Notes: a model not told the origin generated them from the letters alone. Shown: positions 34,624 to 43,163, numbered from the stretch's first letter. The stretch is 63,091 nucleotides of DNA from Chlamydiota bacterium (GCA_013287915.1 JABDCX010000009.1:1-63091), one strand, 5' to 3'. Numbers and translations: made by a program.

Positions 34624-36126
34624 CTAATTTATATTAATCTTTTGAATGATCAAAGCCATCTTACAGGGCCCTTGCCGAGCAATGCAGCGCAGAAAAATGA
34701 GCCAATCGTAGGCATCGTAGCGGTTGTTTTCCCCGATGGCCACTTGGGAGAAGCGGTTCCCGGGCATCCGATGCCCCAGGAACTTTCCCTCTCCGGATCG
34801 TAGTTCGAATTTCAGAGAGTAGCGCTCATCAACGATGAGCTCTTGTCCGAGCTGAAATACGGAGGAGACGTGGCCATCGACTGTAAAGGAGGATTCGGGG
34901 AAGCGATCGATAGCGACGATGATCTCCCGGTTGCGCTCTTTATCCTCATCAGGAAGCTCGGCATCGAGGGTGAACAGCACCTCAACTCCATTTGGAATCA
35001 CCCGACAAGCGACAGCCCCAACACGGGCGCGCTGGATGTCCATCGTGTGGAGATTGTCCCGGTCGCCCCAGAAAAACAGGGCGTGGTGAAATCCCTTTTC
35101 CAGATTGTTTGGAAGAGTTGTCGGTTTGCCGTTAAAAAAGGTGTAAGCTGAATTTTCACCCTTAAAGAATTCGCAAGGCACACCGACAGAGATGAGGCCA
35201 AATTGGTCGGGATAATGACTTTGTGGGACCAGATCATCGGTCAAATAAACCATGGCGGCTTCTAGATGCAAATGGCTTTCGCGCAACGCACGCTTGGAAA
35301 AAAGGCCTTCGTACCCGCCCATGTAATGATCGAGAAGGGTTACTTGGGGCTCATTTTTGGACTGAAATACTTGATAAGGAGGTCCCACATAGGTGCCTAA
35401 ATGGGAATGCCACACCACTCCCAAAAAAGATAAGAGTGTTTTCCAGGGGCTTTGCTCTAGCAGGGGGTAGACCAGGCTTAAGGCGTTAAGGAGCATGCCT
35501 AAGGCTTTAGGAGAAAGCCAGTCGGGATAATTGGCAATTTTGTCGATAGCCTCCATCCATGCGGCACCTTGCTGTTCAATCCCCTTCTCTTTGAGAAGTT
35601 CGCCTGCTTTAAGAAAAAGGGCAGCGCGCGAAACGGCAATCGCGTAAGGGGGAGTGCTTTGCTCTGCAAGCTCTTTGACATTCCCCACAAGTTTCTGAAG
35701 CGCTCCCGTTAGACGTTCGCGCATCTCACTCCCCAACACATGGGCGAATTCGGCAAGGATGCGGCACACGATCAGTCCAATCCAAATAGGTAAGTAGCGC
35801 TCTTTGCAGTGAGGGTAGTCGTGCAAATAGATCGGAAAGCCACCGGTTTCGGTTTGAAAAGGGAGCAACTTTTCCAGCATCTCTTTTGCTTCTAAAACAT
35901 TTTCGACGGTGCGGCTGCGCAACAAGGCAAGCGCAAAGAGGAAATTATCGAGCACCGGAATCGTTTGATGCATCGCCTCCTCAGGCGCTGCGTAGCAATA
36001 ATGGAGAAAGCCCGATTGGGAACTCTTCCGTTTGCGTCCATAAGCCACAGCCCTTTCAATGAGGCTCCGCATGAGCGCGTCTTGTGCCTGTAACGATTCA
36101 ATGCGATTTTCCATGGAGAAAATCAT
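34624..36126 (-). CDS. Hypothetical protein, possibly alpha/alpha-toroid-like
   Basis: A 500-residue soluble protein. The N-terminal 300 residues alternate amphipathic helices, with LLPFQTETGGFPIYLHDYP and LPIWIGLIVCRILAEF, a pattern seen in (alpha/alpha)6-toroid proteins such as terpenoid cyclase or polysaccharide-lyase-like folds. The last 180 residues are beta-rich (ARVGAVACRVIPNGVEVLFTLD). No catalytic signature is recognised and there is no signal peptide. Two ATGs (36126, 36114) are possible, neither with a good Shine-Dalgarno. It sits 10 bases upstream of the 667-residue gene. Confidence 0.65.
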   Translation of the reverse strand: MIFSMENRIESLQAQDALMRSLIERAVAYGRKRKSSQSGFLHYCYAAPEEAMHQTIPVLDNFLFALALLRSRTVENVLEAKEMLEKLLPFQTETGGFPIYLHDYPHCKERYLPIWIGLIVCRILAEFAHVLGSEMRERLTGALQKLVGNVKELAEQSTPPYAIAVSRAALFLKAGELLKEKGIEQQGAAWMEAIDKIANYPDWLSPKALGMLLNALSLVYPLLEQSPWKTLLSFLGVVWHSHLGTYVGPPYQVFQSKNEPQVTLLDHYMGGYEGLFSKRALRESHLHLEAAMVYLTDDLVPQSHYPDQFGLISVGVPCEFFKGENSAYTFFNGKPTTLPNNLEKGFHHALFFWGDRDNLHTMDIQRARVGAVACRVIPNGVEVLFTLDAELPDEDKERNREIIVAIDRFPESSFTVDGHVSSVFQLGQELIVDERYSLKFELRSGEGKFLGHRMPGNRFSQVAIGENNRYDAYDWLIFLRCIARQGPCKMALIIQKININ

Positions 36127-36259
36127 ACAGGCTTAAGGGCTTTAAAGCAACGATTGACCAATAGTCACCAGATCGTGTAACCTTGGAGCGTCGCAAAAAA
36201 CAAAAAATTAATAACATGGCAATACTCAATTGGAAAAACAAACAAAACAGGAGATAACA

Positions 36260-36595
36260 ATGCACAAGCAGATGATGACCCTATGCACAATCGCTACCCT
36301 ATGTTGCGGTGCGACTTTCGCTGAAGAGCCAAGCCAAGCAGACGTGAAGAAAATCACAACAGCAGATGAAAGCGCTCCATTGGCAGGCTGTCCATGCACG
36401 GGGAAGAAGAAAAAGACGACTCAATTTCTCGCCTGCCCAGTTTGCGGCGATCCTCACCACAAGCGACGACGCATAGAGCTCACAATCGAAGCTACCGACG
36501 AAAAGCAAGCAGAAGAAGCAGCTATTTCTCCAGCAACAGAACAAGCTGTCGCTTGCACAGTATGCAAAGAACACAACAAAAAGAAAACTGCTTAA
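36260..36595 (+). CDS. Small exported protein with three CxC/CxxC motifs
   Basis: AGGAG nine bases before the ATG at 36260 sets a 111-residue product; the frame is open from 36230. A signal peptide (MMTLCTIATLCCGATFA) precedes a charged mature part with GCPCTGKKKK, ACPVCGDPHH and ACTVCKEHNKKK. The three paired cysteines with adjacent His/Lys suggest metal binding or disulfide exchange in the periplasm. No family recognised. Confidence 0.75.
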   Translation: MHKQMMTLCTIATLCCGATFAEEPSQADVKKITTADESAPLAGCPCTGKKKKTTQFLACPVCGDPHHKRRRIELTIEATDEKQAEEAAISPATEQAVACTVCKEHNKKKTA

Positions 36596-36603
36596 GTTTA
36601 ATT

Positions 36604-36627
36604 GACAGGGATCTTACGATCCCTGTC
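36604..36627 (+). terminator. Hairpin terminator
   Basis: GACAGGGATC (36604-36613) and GATCCCTGTC (36618-36627) make a perfect 10-bp stem with a TTAC tetraloop, followed by CTTTCTT. It follows the Cys-rich gene and also contains the stop codon of the converging desulfurase gene. Confidence 0.8.
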
Positions 36628-37717
36628 CTTTCTTCACAATTGCGATCATCCGCTCACACGCCCTGTCGATCTCTTGTTCGGTGGTAAAATGACTGAACGA
36701 AAAACGCACAGAAGAGCGTGCCGCTTGCAAAGACAATCCCATGCTGAGCAACACGCGAGAGGGCTCTAAGGCCCCTGATGAACAAGCAGAGCCGTGACTT
36801 GCAGCAATTCCCTCTTGATCGAGCGCAATCAACAAAGATTCCCCATCCATTCCACCAAACTGTAAATTGCTGACATTCGCTACGCGCGCCCCTTGTCCGT
36901 TGACAACGACACCTGGCAAGGCTCGGCAAAGAGTTTCTTCAAAACGGTTGCGCAGTGCCTCCATCTTCTTTATCCAAGCTGGCAATTCTTCTGAGATCAA
37001 TTCAAACCCCTTTCCCAGAGCGAGAATTCCCAACAAGTTTTCTGTCCCTGGCCGTGCCCCTTTGATCTTTGCTCTTGGATGCACATAGAGACAACCGATC
37101 CCAGCGGGCACATGGATCTTATGCCCACTAAATCCCATCGCCAGCACCCCTTTGGGGATGGCAATCGGCTCCTTTCCTAAGGCAGCAACAGCGTCGACAA
37201 ACAAAGGGATCTGATGTTTTTCGGCGACCGCAGCAAAGGCTTCGACGTCGTTTTTCACCCCTGTTTCATTATTGACAGAGAGTAAAGCAATCAAGCGCGT
37301 ATCGGGTTGAACCGCTTTTGCAAGGTCTTCTGGGTCAATGAATCCTTCGGCTGTCGGCTTTAAAAAGGTGACCTCAAAGCCCTGTTTTTGCAGCTGCTTG
37401 GCTTTCCCATGCACGCACGCATGTTCTGCTTCTGAAGTGATGATATGACCAGAGGTGTGGTTCGCAAGCAAACCCTCCATGGCAAGATGGGCGCTTTCCG
37501 TCCCACTAGAAGTGAAGAGGATTTCAGAAGCGCGCACTCCCAATGTGCGTGCAATCTGTTCGCGCGCCTGATTAATCCATCCCCTGGCTTCGCGTCCAAA
37601 AGAATGCACGCTGGAGGGATTGCCTTGAATTTTTGGCATCCATTCTGTTAGCAATGCGATGATGCGAGGATCCAGGGCCGTACTTGCATTATTATCGAGA
37701 TAGATACGTTGCCTCAT
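36614..37717 (-). CDS. Cysteine desulfurase, NifS/IscS class
   Basis: PLP enzyme that takes sulfur from cysteine for Fe-S cluster and thio-cofactor synthesis. The 367-residue product has YLDNNAST, GNPSSVHSFGREAR, FTSSGTESAHLAM, SEAEHACVHG, LLSVNNETGV, FSGHKIHVPAGIG with the PLP Lys, and GSACSSGALEPSRVL with the catalytic Cys. The first in-frame start is at 37732; ATG 37717 with GAGG upstream gives the family-like start MRQRIYLDNN. It overlaps the PP2C gene by 26 bases; the same pairing occurs in Chlamydia (CT258/CT259). Confidence 0.95.
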   Translation of the reverse strand: MRQRIYLDNNASTALDPRIIALLTEWMPKIQGNPSSVHSFGREARGWINQAREQIARTLGVRASEILFTSSGTESAHLAMEGLLANHTSGHIITSEAEHACVHGKAKQLQKQGFEVTFLKPTAEGFIDPEDLAKAVQPDTRLIALLSVNNETGVKNDVEAFAAVAEKHQIPLFVDAVAALGKEPIAIPKGVLAMGFSGHKIHVPAGIGCLYVHPRAKIKGARPGTENLLGILALGKGFELISEELPAWIKKMEALRNRFEETLCRALPGVVVNGQGARVANVSNLQFGGMDGESLLIALDQEGIAASHGSACSSGALEPSRVLLSMGLSLQAARSSVRFSFSHFTTEQEIDRACERMIAIVKKGQGS

Positions 37718-38486
37718 CCACACCCTCAACACGGGTCAAAACAACGGTGACATTATCGCGTCCGCCCCTCATGTTAGCCACCGCGATCAAATATTCAGCC
37801 GCTGCATGCACATCTTTTGCCTCTGAGAGAACCTTTTCAATCTCTTCCCCGCTCACAACATCCGTCAACCCATCTGAGCACATTAAAAACAGATCTCCCA
37901 TCATCAAGGGCGTTGAAGAGACAGAAGGGTCAACGCGCGAATCGGTGCCAATCGCTTTTGTAATAATGTTTTTTAAAGAACATCGGGCCATCCGTTCGTC
38001 GATTGTTTGCCCCTGCTCACCGCGTTCTGAAATAAGCGAATGATCTTTGGTTAGCTGCTCCAATCTTCTATCGCGGAAACGGTAGATCCGGCTATCTCCC
38101 ACATGAGCGTAGATCAGATGTTCATCTTGAAAAAGCAGGCAACACAAGGTCGTCCCCATTCCGTGCAGTTCCGGCTCCGATCTTCCCATTTTATACACAT
38201 GTGCGTTGACGAACATGATCGCCTTTTTGAGTAGAAGCACCATCTCTTCAAGCGGCATCTCAGCTGAATCGGGCTGACTCAAACGCTTTTTAAAAATTTT
38301 ACAAAGAGACTTAACCGTTTCATTGGCAGCAACCTCTCCAGCCTGATGCCCGCCCATGCCATCTGCTAAGATGAAAAATTTTAACTTAGGCAGTTGAGCC
38401 CAAACATCTTCGTTATTCTGCCGTACGAGACCGATATCGGTCGCGCCATACGATGAAATCTTGTATTTAACTGCGATAGGTAACAT
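37692..38486 (-). CDS. PP2C-family protein serine/threonine phosphatase
   Basis: Metal-dependent phosphatase expected to oppose bacterial Ser/Thr kinases. The 264-residue product has TDIGLVRQNNEDVW, FFILADGMGGHQAGEVAA, VGDSRIYRFRD, TKDHSLISE, LFLMCSDGLTDVVS and the final GRDNVTVVL, the full PP2C metal-binding set. An upstream extension to 38573 would overlap the CPBP gene; ATG 38486 with AAGAG upstream is preferred. It feeds into the desulfurase gene. Confidence 0.94.
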   Translation of the reverse strand: MLPIAVKYKISSYGATDIGLVRQNNEDVWAQLPKLKFFILADGMGGHQAGEVAANETVKSLCKIFKKRLSQPDSAEMPLEEMVLLLKKAIMFVNAHVYKMGRSEPELHGMGTTLCCLLFQDEHLIYAHVGDSRIYRFRDRRLEQLTKDHSLISERGEQGQTIDERMARCSLKNIITKAIGTDSRVDPSVSSTPLMMGDLFLMCSDGLTDVVSGEEIEKVLSEAKDVHAAAEYLIAVANMRGGRDNVTVVLTRVEGVDEATYLSR

Positions 38487-38556
38487 GTTGCTCTTAAGAT
38501 TTTGATTGAGCGAATCATAGCAAAATTTTCCATTTTTGCCCAGAGAAAACAACCGT

Positions 38557-39399
38557 CTAGGCTGTGGCCGCAATCAAGGAAACATTGATGGCATTAAAAG
38601 TGGAGTGGAGGCCGATTGAAGCCCATAAAGAGCCCTTTTTCTCTCGAACGAACCCCAAAAAGCAGGAGAGGACGAATAGGGTGCCAATCAACAAGATATT
38701 TGAATAACCTTGGCTTTTAGAAAAGTGGATGGTGGCAAACACAACCGATGTGATCAAAATGCTCGTTCGAATGGAGCAAAACTGCTTGAGTCCCTGCTGG
38801 ATAAATCCCCTAAAGACCAGCTCTTCAATAAAGGGAGCCAACACACACACTGTAAAAGCCAAAACTCCAAAGGCCCACGGATCGCCAAGCACCTGTTTCA
38901 CTTGCTTCACGGCGACTTGATCTCCTTCGACATCAATGCCAAGCTGAGCCATGATTATAGTGATTGATAGTTCGAAAAAGACCAGCAAGGGATAAGAAAC
39001 AAGCCATGCGAGAAGGCCAAACAGAAAGGCTCTCCGCCCTTCCATACCCGTTGCCACCCCCCACACCTCCTCCTGGCACACAAACGATTGAGCGCGAAAG
39101 AAAAGATACATCCCCAACGCACTGAGAGCCACGCTGACAGAGTTCACCCAGGCCAACGTAACCGGATCCATTTTCTCCATCCCCTGAATAGAAATGCCTG
39201 TCGCAAAGGAAACAAAGAGCACAGCTAAGACGGGAGAGAGCAAAAGTTCAAGGGCAAAGAAAAAGATGACTGCTTTCAAAACAAGAGAACGGGAAATAGA
39301 CGCTACAGAGGCTATTTTCTCAGGCAAGAAAAAAAAGCCTCTATAGAAAGCGACTGTGAGGACAACCGATGCCAACAACAGCGTCAAAACAATGTCCAT
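38557..39399 (-). CDS. CPBP-family (CAAX prenyl protease-like) intramembrane metalloprotease
   Basis: A 280-residue protein with about eight hydrophobic segments. Family signatures are APFIEELVFRGFIQQGL (EExxxR), FATIHFS and LHSTFNAINV, whose Glu and His residues coordinate zinc within the membrane. The substrate is unknown; bacterial members process membrane proteins or peptides. It is in line with the PP2C and desulfurase genes on the reverse strand. Confidence 0.88.
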   Translation of the reverse strand: MDIVLTLLLASVVLTVAFYRGFFFLPEKIASVASISRSLVLKAVIFFFALELLLSPVLAVLFVSFATGISIQGMEKMDPVTLAWVNSVSVALSALGMYLFFRAQSFVCQEEVWGVATGMEGRRAFLFGLLAWLVSYPLLVFFELSITIIMAQLGIDVEGDQVAVKQVKQVLGDPWAFGVLAFTVCVLAPFIEELVFRGFIQQGLKQFCSIRTSILITSVVFATIHFSKSQGYSNILLIGTLFVLSCFLGFVREKKGSLWASIGLHSTFNAINVSLIAATA

Positions 39400-39407
39400 T
39401 CAGCCGC

Positions 39408-40073
39408 CTAACGAGAGCACTGGATCACATCTTCCAAGCGGTGAGAAATCTCTTTGATCGCCCTGTAGTGCGCCATGCCGCAAGGTGTTTTGTAGTATGC
39501 TCCAGAACCCCAAGGCATCCCCCCAATGCTATCCACACGCACGCCAACATCAAGTGGATACAACGATTTGATCACCTCACACAAGACGATGCGCGGAGTG
39601 GAGCAGCGGACATCGACAACTTTCACTCGCACGTTAGTCAGGATCGCTTGAAGGCAGGACTTGCCTTTTGGATTGCTGACCTCCGTTTTTGTGCAAGGGT
39701 CGTACGGAACGACAGCGTGGTCGATCAACTCAAGAACAGCCACAAAATCAGCCTCGCAGAAATCGGTCGCAAAAGCCGCATCAATGGTTGTAAAGTCGTA
39801 TTGCGCTCTTTTACCATTTGGCGCCTCCACATCTCCTTGAGACAAGACGTACAACTGTCCCCCCTCCATCAAGTCGCAGTAAAGACCTTGCGCAAGCTCT
39901 TCCGAAAATTCCCAATTGATATTGGATTGACAAGCATCCTTCAGCGCAACTACGGCCACTTTTGGCTTGGGTCTGCCATCATCGTGATACGGAAAATAAT
40001 CGACGTAGCGAGGCCCTCCACAAGCCATGCTTACCAGTGCTAAACAGACTGCAATCACATACTTTTTCATCAT
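39408..40073 (-). CDS. Hypothetical lipoprotein
   Basis: The 221-residue product has a short signal and lipobox (ALVSMAC, Cys about 18), then a soluble domain of alternating strands and helices (PKVAVVALKDACQSN; DFVAVLELIDHAVV; VRVKVVDVR) with several cysteines. The pattern of repeated beta-alpha units is like small outer-membrane-associated proteins of the CsgG/TolB-N type, but this is not firm. GAGGGGAG precedes two adjacent ATGs (40073, 40070). The CPBP gene follows after 8 bases. Confidence 0.75.
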   Translation of the reverse strand: MMKKYVIAVCLALVSMACGGPRYVDYFPYHDDGRPKPKVAVVALKDACQSNINWEFSEELAQGLYCDLMEGGQLYVLSQGDVEAPNGKRAQYDFTTIDAAFATDFCEADFVAVLELIDHAVVPYDPCTKTEVSNPKGKSCLQAILTNVRVKVVDVRCSTPRIVLCEVIKSLYPLDVGVRVDSIGGMPWGSGAYYKTPCGMAHYRAIKEISHRLEDVIQCSR

Positions 40074-40161
40074 CTACTCCCCTCTGTGAATAAGAAATCG
40101 TACAATAGCAAATCGAGGGCTTTTTTTGAAAGGGGGTTGTTGCTCATGCAAAAAACGCAAA

Positions 40162-40195
40162 CACTGTCTCTGCGTGCTCTGTGCTCTCTGTGGTT
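40162..40195. repeat. Half-copy of a CTCTGCGT-type repeat
   Basis: The stretch contains CTCTGCGTGCTCTGTG and continues CTCTCTGTGGTT. It shares the CTCTGCGT core with the complete palindromic copies at 49292-49381 and 56058-56137, but here only one arm is present. It lies between divergent genes. Confidence 0.4.
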
Positions 40196-40241
40196 AGAAT
40201 ATTTCTTTTAATGTACTGAACATTGAGTGCCATCAAACTGG

Positions 40242-40270
40242 TTGACAATTAATTTTGTTTTCTTTATTGT
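40242..40270 (+). promoter_or_regulatory. Candidate promoter for the Inc-like gene
   Basis: A consensus TTGACA (40242-40247) is followed after 17 bases by TATTGT (40265-40270). The start codon at 40297 is about 20 bases from the expected transcription start, with AGGAT between. Confidence 0.55.
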
Positions 40271-40296
40271 TTTGTTGTTAACAATAGGATTATTTG

Positions 40297-40950
40297 ATGA
40301 CAGAGAACAAATCAGCAACTATTCAAATACCTAAGCATAAGTTTCTGGCTAAGTTCCCAACCACCGAAAGGCGCTATAGCGAGCTCGACCTGTTCCGAAA
40401 TGGAGCCGTAGAGGGGGTCAAACTGTACCACCACCCCTACACGAGCAAGAAAAAGAGCGTCGCCATCTATCGAATCGTTTTTTTAACTTTTGCTATTCTC
40501 TTCGGGGTTTTGGGAGTGACGACTTTGAGCCTCCCGTCTACGCTTTCTTGCGGCTTTTTTAGCCTTCCAACGACGTTGAAAGGGTTGATCATGACGCTTT
40601 GCATCGTCCTGTCGCTGGCCTCGTTCCTGCTAGGCATTAGCTTGCGCACCGACAAAGAGGCAATCGTCCACTCCTATAACCATTGGCGGCGCAAACTCAA
40701 AACCTATTATGCGAGAAAAAGGCTTTCCCTAGTTGGCCCTCACCGCCATCTGGCCAAGGGGCTTCGGCAAACGCACAAAGAGGTGCAAGAAAAAATGAGG
40801 GAAAAGCGGGACGAAACGCTCCACCTGATCGGAAAGATCGGGTCTTCCCCCCTTTCAAAGGAAGAGAAAGAGACTCTCTTAAACCAGGCGATTGCCGAAT
40901 TCCACGAGCGGCTCAAATTCCTCGCCCATGGTTTCAAACACGATCTTTAA
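40297..40950 (+). CDS. Inc-like hypothetical membrane protein with bilobed hydrophobic domain
   Basis: The 217-residue product has a soluble N-terminal 55 residues. Two close hydrophobic spans follow, at about 58-80 (YRIVFLTFAILFGVLGVTTL) and 94-116 (GLIMTLCIVLSLASFLLGI), with a short turn, then a basic, helical C-terminal 100 residues with coiled-coil-like heptads (THKEVQEKMREKRDETLHL). This bilobed hydrophobic layout is the usual mark of chlamydial inclusion membrane (Inc) proteins. No sequence family is recognised. Start taken at ATG 40297, one codon after an open TTG. The 3' end overlaps the converging 76-residue gene. Confidence 0.7.
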   Translation: MTENKSATIQIPKHKFLAKFPTTERRYSELDLFRNGAVEGVKLYHHPYTSKKKSVAIYRIVFLTFAILFGVLGVTTLSLPSTLSCGFFSLPTTLKGLIMTLCIVLSLASFLLGISLRTDKEAIVHSYNHWRRKLKTYYARKRLSLVGPHRHLAKGLRQTHKEVQEKMREKRDETLHLIGKIGSSPLSKEEKETLLNQAIAEFHERLKFLAHGFKHDL

Positions 40951-41164
40951 AATAGGCCCGTAAAGCCGCTTCGGCTATGAGAATGCCAGAAAGGACCCCT
41001 TCCTCGTACCGGAAATGGGGGTCGTTTTCCAGCTCGGGAAAATCGTTGGGTTGCAACACATCGTCAGAGGTGAGTTGAGAAATGAGGCGGCGCCCGGTGC
41101 GCAACACTTCCCCATTTTGCCTCTCCTTAAGATCGTTGAACAGCCCTTCAATCTCAGAGATCAT
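40934..41164 (-). CDS. Small hypothetical protein downstream of tadA
   Basis: A 76-residue hydrophilic, mostly helical product (MISEIEGLFNDL; GVLSGILIAEAALRAYF). It overlaps tadA by 11 bases and the Inc-like gene by 17 at its 3' end. The position next to tadA matches a small uncharacterised gene in Chlamydia (near CT845), which supports it being real. No domain recognised. Confidence 0.6.
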   Translation of the reverse strand: MISEIEGLFNDLKERQNGEVLRTGRRLISQLTSDDVLQPNDFPELENDPHFRYEEGVLSGILIAEAALRAYFKDRV

Positions 41165-41645
41165 TTTTACGCCTTTTTTGAAAAAATGTGCGCATTAACT
41201 CTGCGCAGGGCTGTTCTAAAACCCCTTTCCGGATTTCTATCTGGTGGGTGGGATGCTTCTGCGCAAACAGATCGATCCAGCTCCCATTTGCCCCGTGACG
41301 CACATCGGGCGCCCCCCAAACGAGCGTAGTGGCGCGGGTCAACAAAAGGGCTCCGGCACACATGCTGCACGGCTCAATCGTCGAATAGAGGGTGCAATTG
41401 GTGAGCCTCCAATTCTCCAGGGCGGCTTCACCGGAAGTCAAACAGAGCATTTCAGCATGCGCTGTGGCATCTTTCAGGGCCTCAACTTGGTTGTTCCCCC
41501 GCGCGATGATTTTACTTTTGTGGACCAAAATAGCCCCGACAGGCACTTCGCCGTTTTCGAACGCCTTCCACGCCTGTTTCAGGGCCTCTAGCATGAATTT
41601 CTCGTCGTCATTGGCAGGGACGATCGCATAGGGAAAAGGCGCCAT
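41154..41645 (-). CDS. tadA: tRNA-specific adenosine deaminase
   Basis: Deaminates the wobble adenosine of tRNA-Arg(ACG) to inosine. The 163-residue product shows EVPVGAILV, ATAHAEMLCL with the zinc His and catalytic Glu, and EPCSMCAGALL with two zinc cysteines. It then has VWGAPDVRHGANGSW and the C-terminal CAELMRTFFQKRR, all typical. It follows the coiled-coil gene by five bases and overlaps the 76-residue gene. rpsO and pnp lie nearby, as in Chlamydia. Confidence 0.94.
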   Translation of the reverse strand: MAPFPYAIVPANDDEKFMLEALKQAWKAFENGEVPVGAILVHKSKIIARGNNQVEALKDATAHAEMLCLTSGEAALENWRLTNCTLYSTIEPCSMCAGALLLTRATTLVWGAPDVRHGANGSWIDLFAQKHPTHQIEIRKGVLEQPCAELMRTFFQKRRKNDL

Positions 41646-41650
41646 CTGCT

Positions 41651-42328
41651 CTAGCCTGCCACCATTTTTCTCTGAAGAGAGGCGATTTGCTTTTTAAGGG
41701 CTTCGACGTCGATGTGGTATTTCTTTTGAAGCCCAGCAAGCTTTTTCTCGTACTTGTCGGCCTGACGAGCGAGCTGCTGCTCGTAGCCCGTTTTCATCTC
41801 TTCGACAGATTGCCTCTCCTTTTCTACCTCGGCCTCCTCTTTTTTCTGCGCTTCTGTTGCCGTGGCTTTCACGCTTAGCTCTTGGTAAATCTCCTTTGGA
41901 AACACAACCGAGTTAAACACGCAAAACAGATAGGTATTCAACGCACCATACTGTTCAACTGCTCCTTGCATCACTTTTTTTGCCGTTGCCGCATCGATTT
42001 CCTCTAGCTCGCTAAAATTGGGGAAAAGGGTTGAAAGTTCCTTTTCGAAGTGGTAGTAGAGGTCGGCATGCTTCAGCAACCAACGGTTGCTAATGAACTC
42101 GGCAAGTTCTTCCCCTTTTTCGTTTGTTGCAACCGCTTGAGAATATGCTGGATGCAATTCGTCTGCCGTCAGTTTATTTGGATTTTTGCCGGGGAAATAT
42201 TGCTTAGCAAACACCCAGTCGCGAGCCAAATGCTCTTGTTTCAAATCCCTCTTAATGGCATCGACAATCGTAGGAAGCCAAGGGGCGACTATTGCTATTT
42301 TTTCTTTATAAGTCGTATGTTTGTGCAT
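41651..42328 (-). CDS. Hypothetical protein with C-terminal coiled coil
   Basis: This 225-residue product has no recognised domain. The first 140 residues are helical with a conserved-looking WLPTIVDAIKRDL and FPGKNPNKLTADELHPAY. From about 145 onward a strong coiled coil runs to the end, rich in Glu, Lys and Gln (AQKKEEAEVEKERQSVEEM). AGGA lies nine bases before the ATG. It is probably the first gene of the tadA transcript. Confidence 0.7.
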   Translation of the reverse strand: MHKHTTYKEKIAIVAPWLPTIVDAIKRDLKQEHLARDWVFAKQYFPGKNPNKLTADELHPAYSQAVATNEKGEELAEFISNRWLLKHADLYYHFEKELSTLFPNFSELEEIDAATAKKVMQGAVEQYGALNTYLFCVFNSVVFPKEIYQELSVKATATEAQKKEEAEVEKERQSVEEMKTGYEQQLARQADKYEKKLAGLQKKYHIDVEALKKQIASLQRKMVAG

Positions 42329-42403
42329 GGTTGCAGTCCTAGTTGAGGGTTCAAGGCTAGGCGCAAGATTATCACGATCCTAGACAAAGCGCAAGGAGTA
42401 ACG

Positions 42404-42658
42404 ATGGCCCACCTAGAGAACCACCCCTTCTATGGGTATGAAATCATCCGGCAGGAGCAGTACGCCTACATCCAGAAACTGCTCGAAAAGTACCGGCACG
42501 AACCAGTCAGCGAAGAGCTCAAAAAGAAGGTGTGGAACGAACTACAGATGGAAAAACACCTAGGGAAAGTGACGATCCCCTTTAAACTCGCCGTCCGGCG
42601 AGACCCCTATGGCCGCTTCCCCGATACCATCGAGGTGATCTTAGATACCAAGGTATAA
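42404..42658 (+). CDS. Small hypothetical protein upstream of rpsO
   Basis: An 84-residue product with AGGAG six bases before the ATG. It is basic and Tyr-rich (HPFYGYEIIRQEQYAYIQ), with one helix (YRHEPVSEELKKKVWNEL) and a short beta-like end (FPDTIEVILD). Its small size and start signals suggest a real gene, but no family is recognised. It precedes the rpsO promoter. Confidence 0.6.
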   Translation: MAHLENHPFYGYEIIRQEQYAYIQKLLEKYRHEPVSEELKKKVWNELQMEKHLGKVTIPFKLAVRRDPYGRFPDTIEVILDTKV

Positions 42659-42673
42659 GGTCGAAATTTGCAC

Positions 42674-42703
42674 TTGCCCTGTAATTCCCGTGTGTGATAC
42701 AAT
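42674..42703 (+). promoter_or_regulatory. Candidate rpsO promoter
   Basis: TTGCCC (42674-42679) and TACAAT (42698-42703) are 18 bases apart. They give a leader of about 45 bases before the rpsO start. Confidence 0.45.
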
Positions 42704-42754
42704 AGTGGTCAGTAGTCAAACCCACAAACGCAACAATAAACAGGGAGATGAGGA

Positions 42755-43024
42755 ATGTCTCTAGATAAAGGCACAAAAGAAGAAATCACCAAAAAATTCC
42801 AGCTCCACGAAAAAGATACAGGTTCTGCAGACGTTCAAATTGCGATTTTGACAGAGCGGATCACGGAGCTTACAGACCATTTGAAGAGAATGCCAAAGGA
42901 CCATGCTTCCCGTTTGGCCCTCTTAAAACTCGTCGGCCAAAGACGACGCCTGCTCGATTATCTCAATTCGACAGATACCGTGCGTTATCAAGCCCTCATC
43001 ACAAAACTCAAACTGCGTCGTTAA
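42755..43024 (+). CDS. rpsO: Small ribosomal subunit protein S15
   Basis: An 89-residue primary 16S-rRNA-binding protein of the 30S subunit. [38 protein letters not shown] and [10 protein letters not shown] are the S15 signature segments. The start codon follows GATGAGGA. As in most bacteria, pnp lies next downstream. Confidence 0.98.
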   Translation: MSLDKGTKEEITKKFQLHEKDTGSADVQIAILTERITELTDHLKRMPKDHASRLALLKLVGQRRRLLDYLNSTDTVRYQALITKLKLRR

Positions 43025-43040
43025 TTTATCTATCTAAAAT

Positions 43041-43062
43041 CCGCAAGGCGTACGCCTTGCGG
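43041..43062 (+). terminator. Perfect palindrome between rpsO and pnp
   Basis: CCGCAAGGCGT (43041-43051) is directly followed by its exact inverse ACGCCTTGCGG (43052-43062), then AAAAC. It lies 16 bases after the rpsO stop. It could be a partial terminator or a double-stranded RNA processing site controlling pnp, as known for the rpsO-pnp gap of E. coli. Confidence 0.6.
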
Positions 43063-43163
43063 AAAACTAAGGTTCTCCTCCATTCAGATTTGCCTTGCTC
43101 TCATGTCTCAAATGAGATAGACTTCCTTTACAAAATGATCAAAACAGAAATAGGATATAAGAA

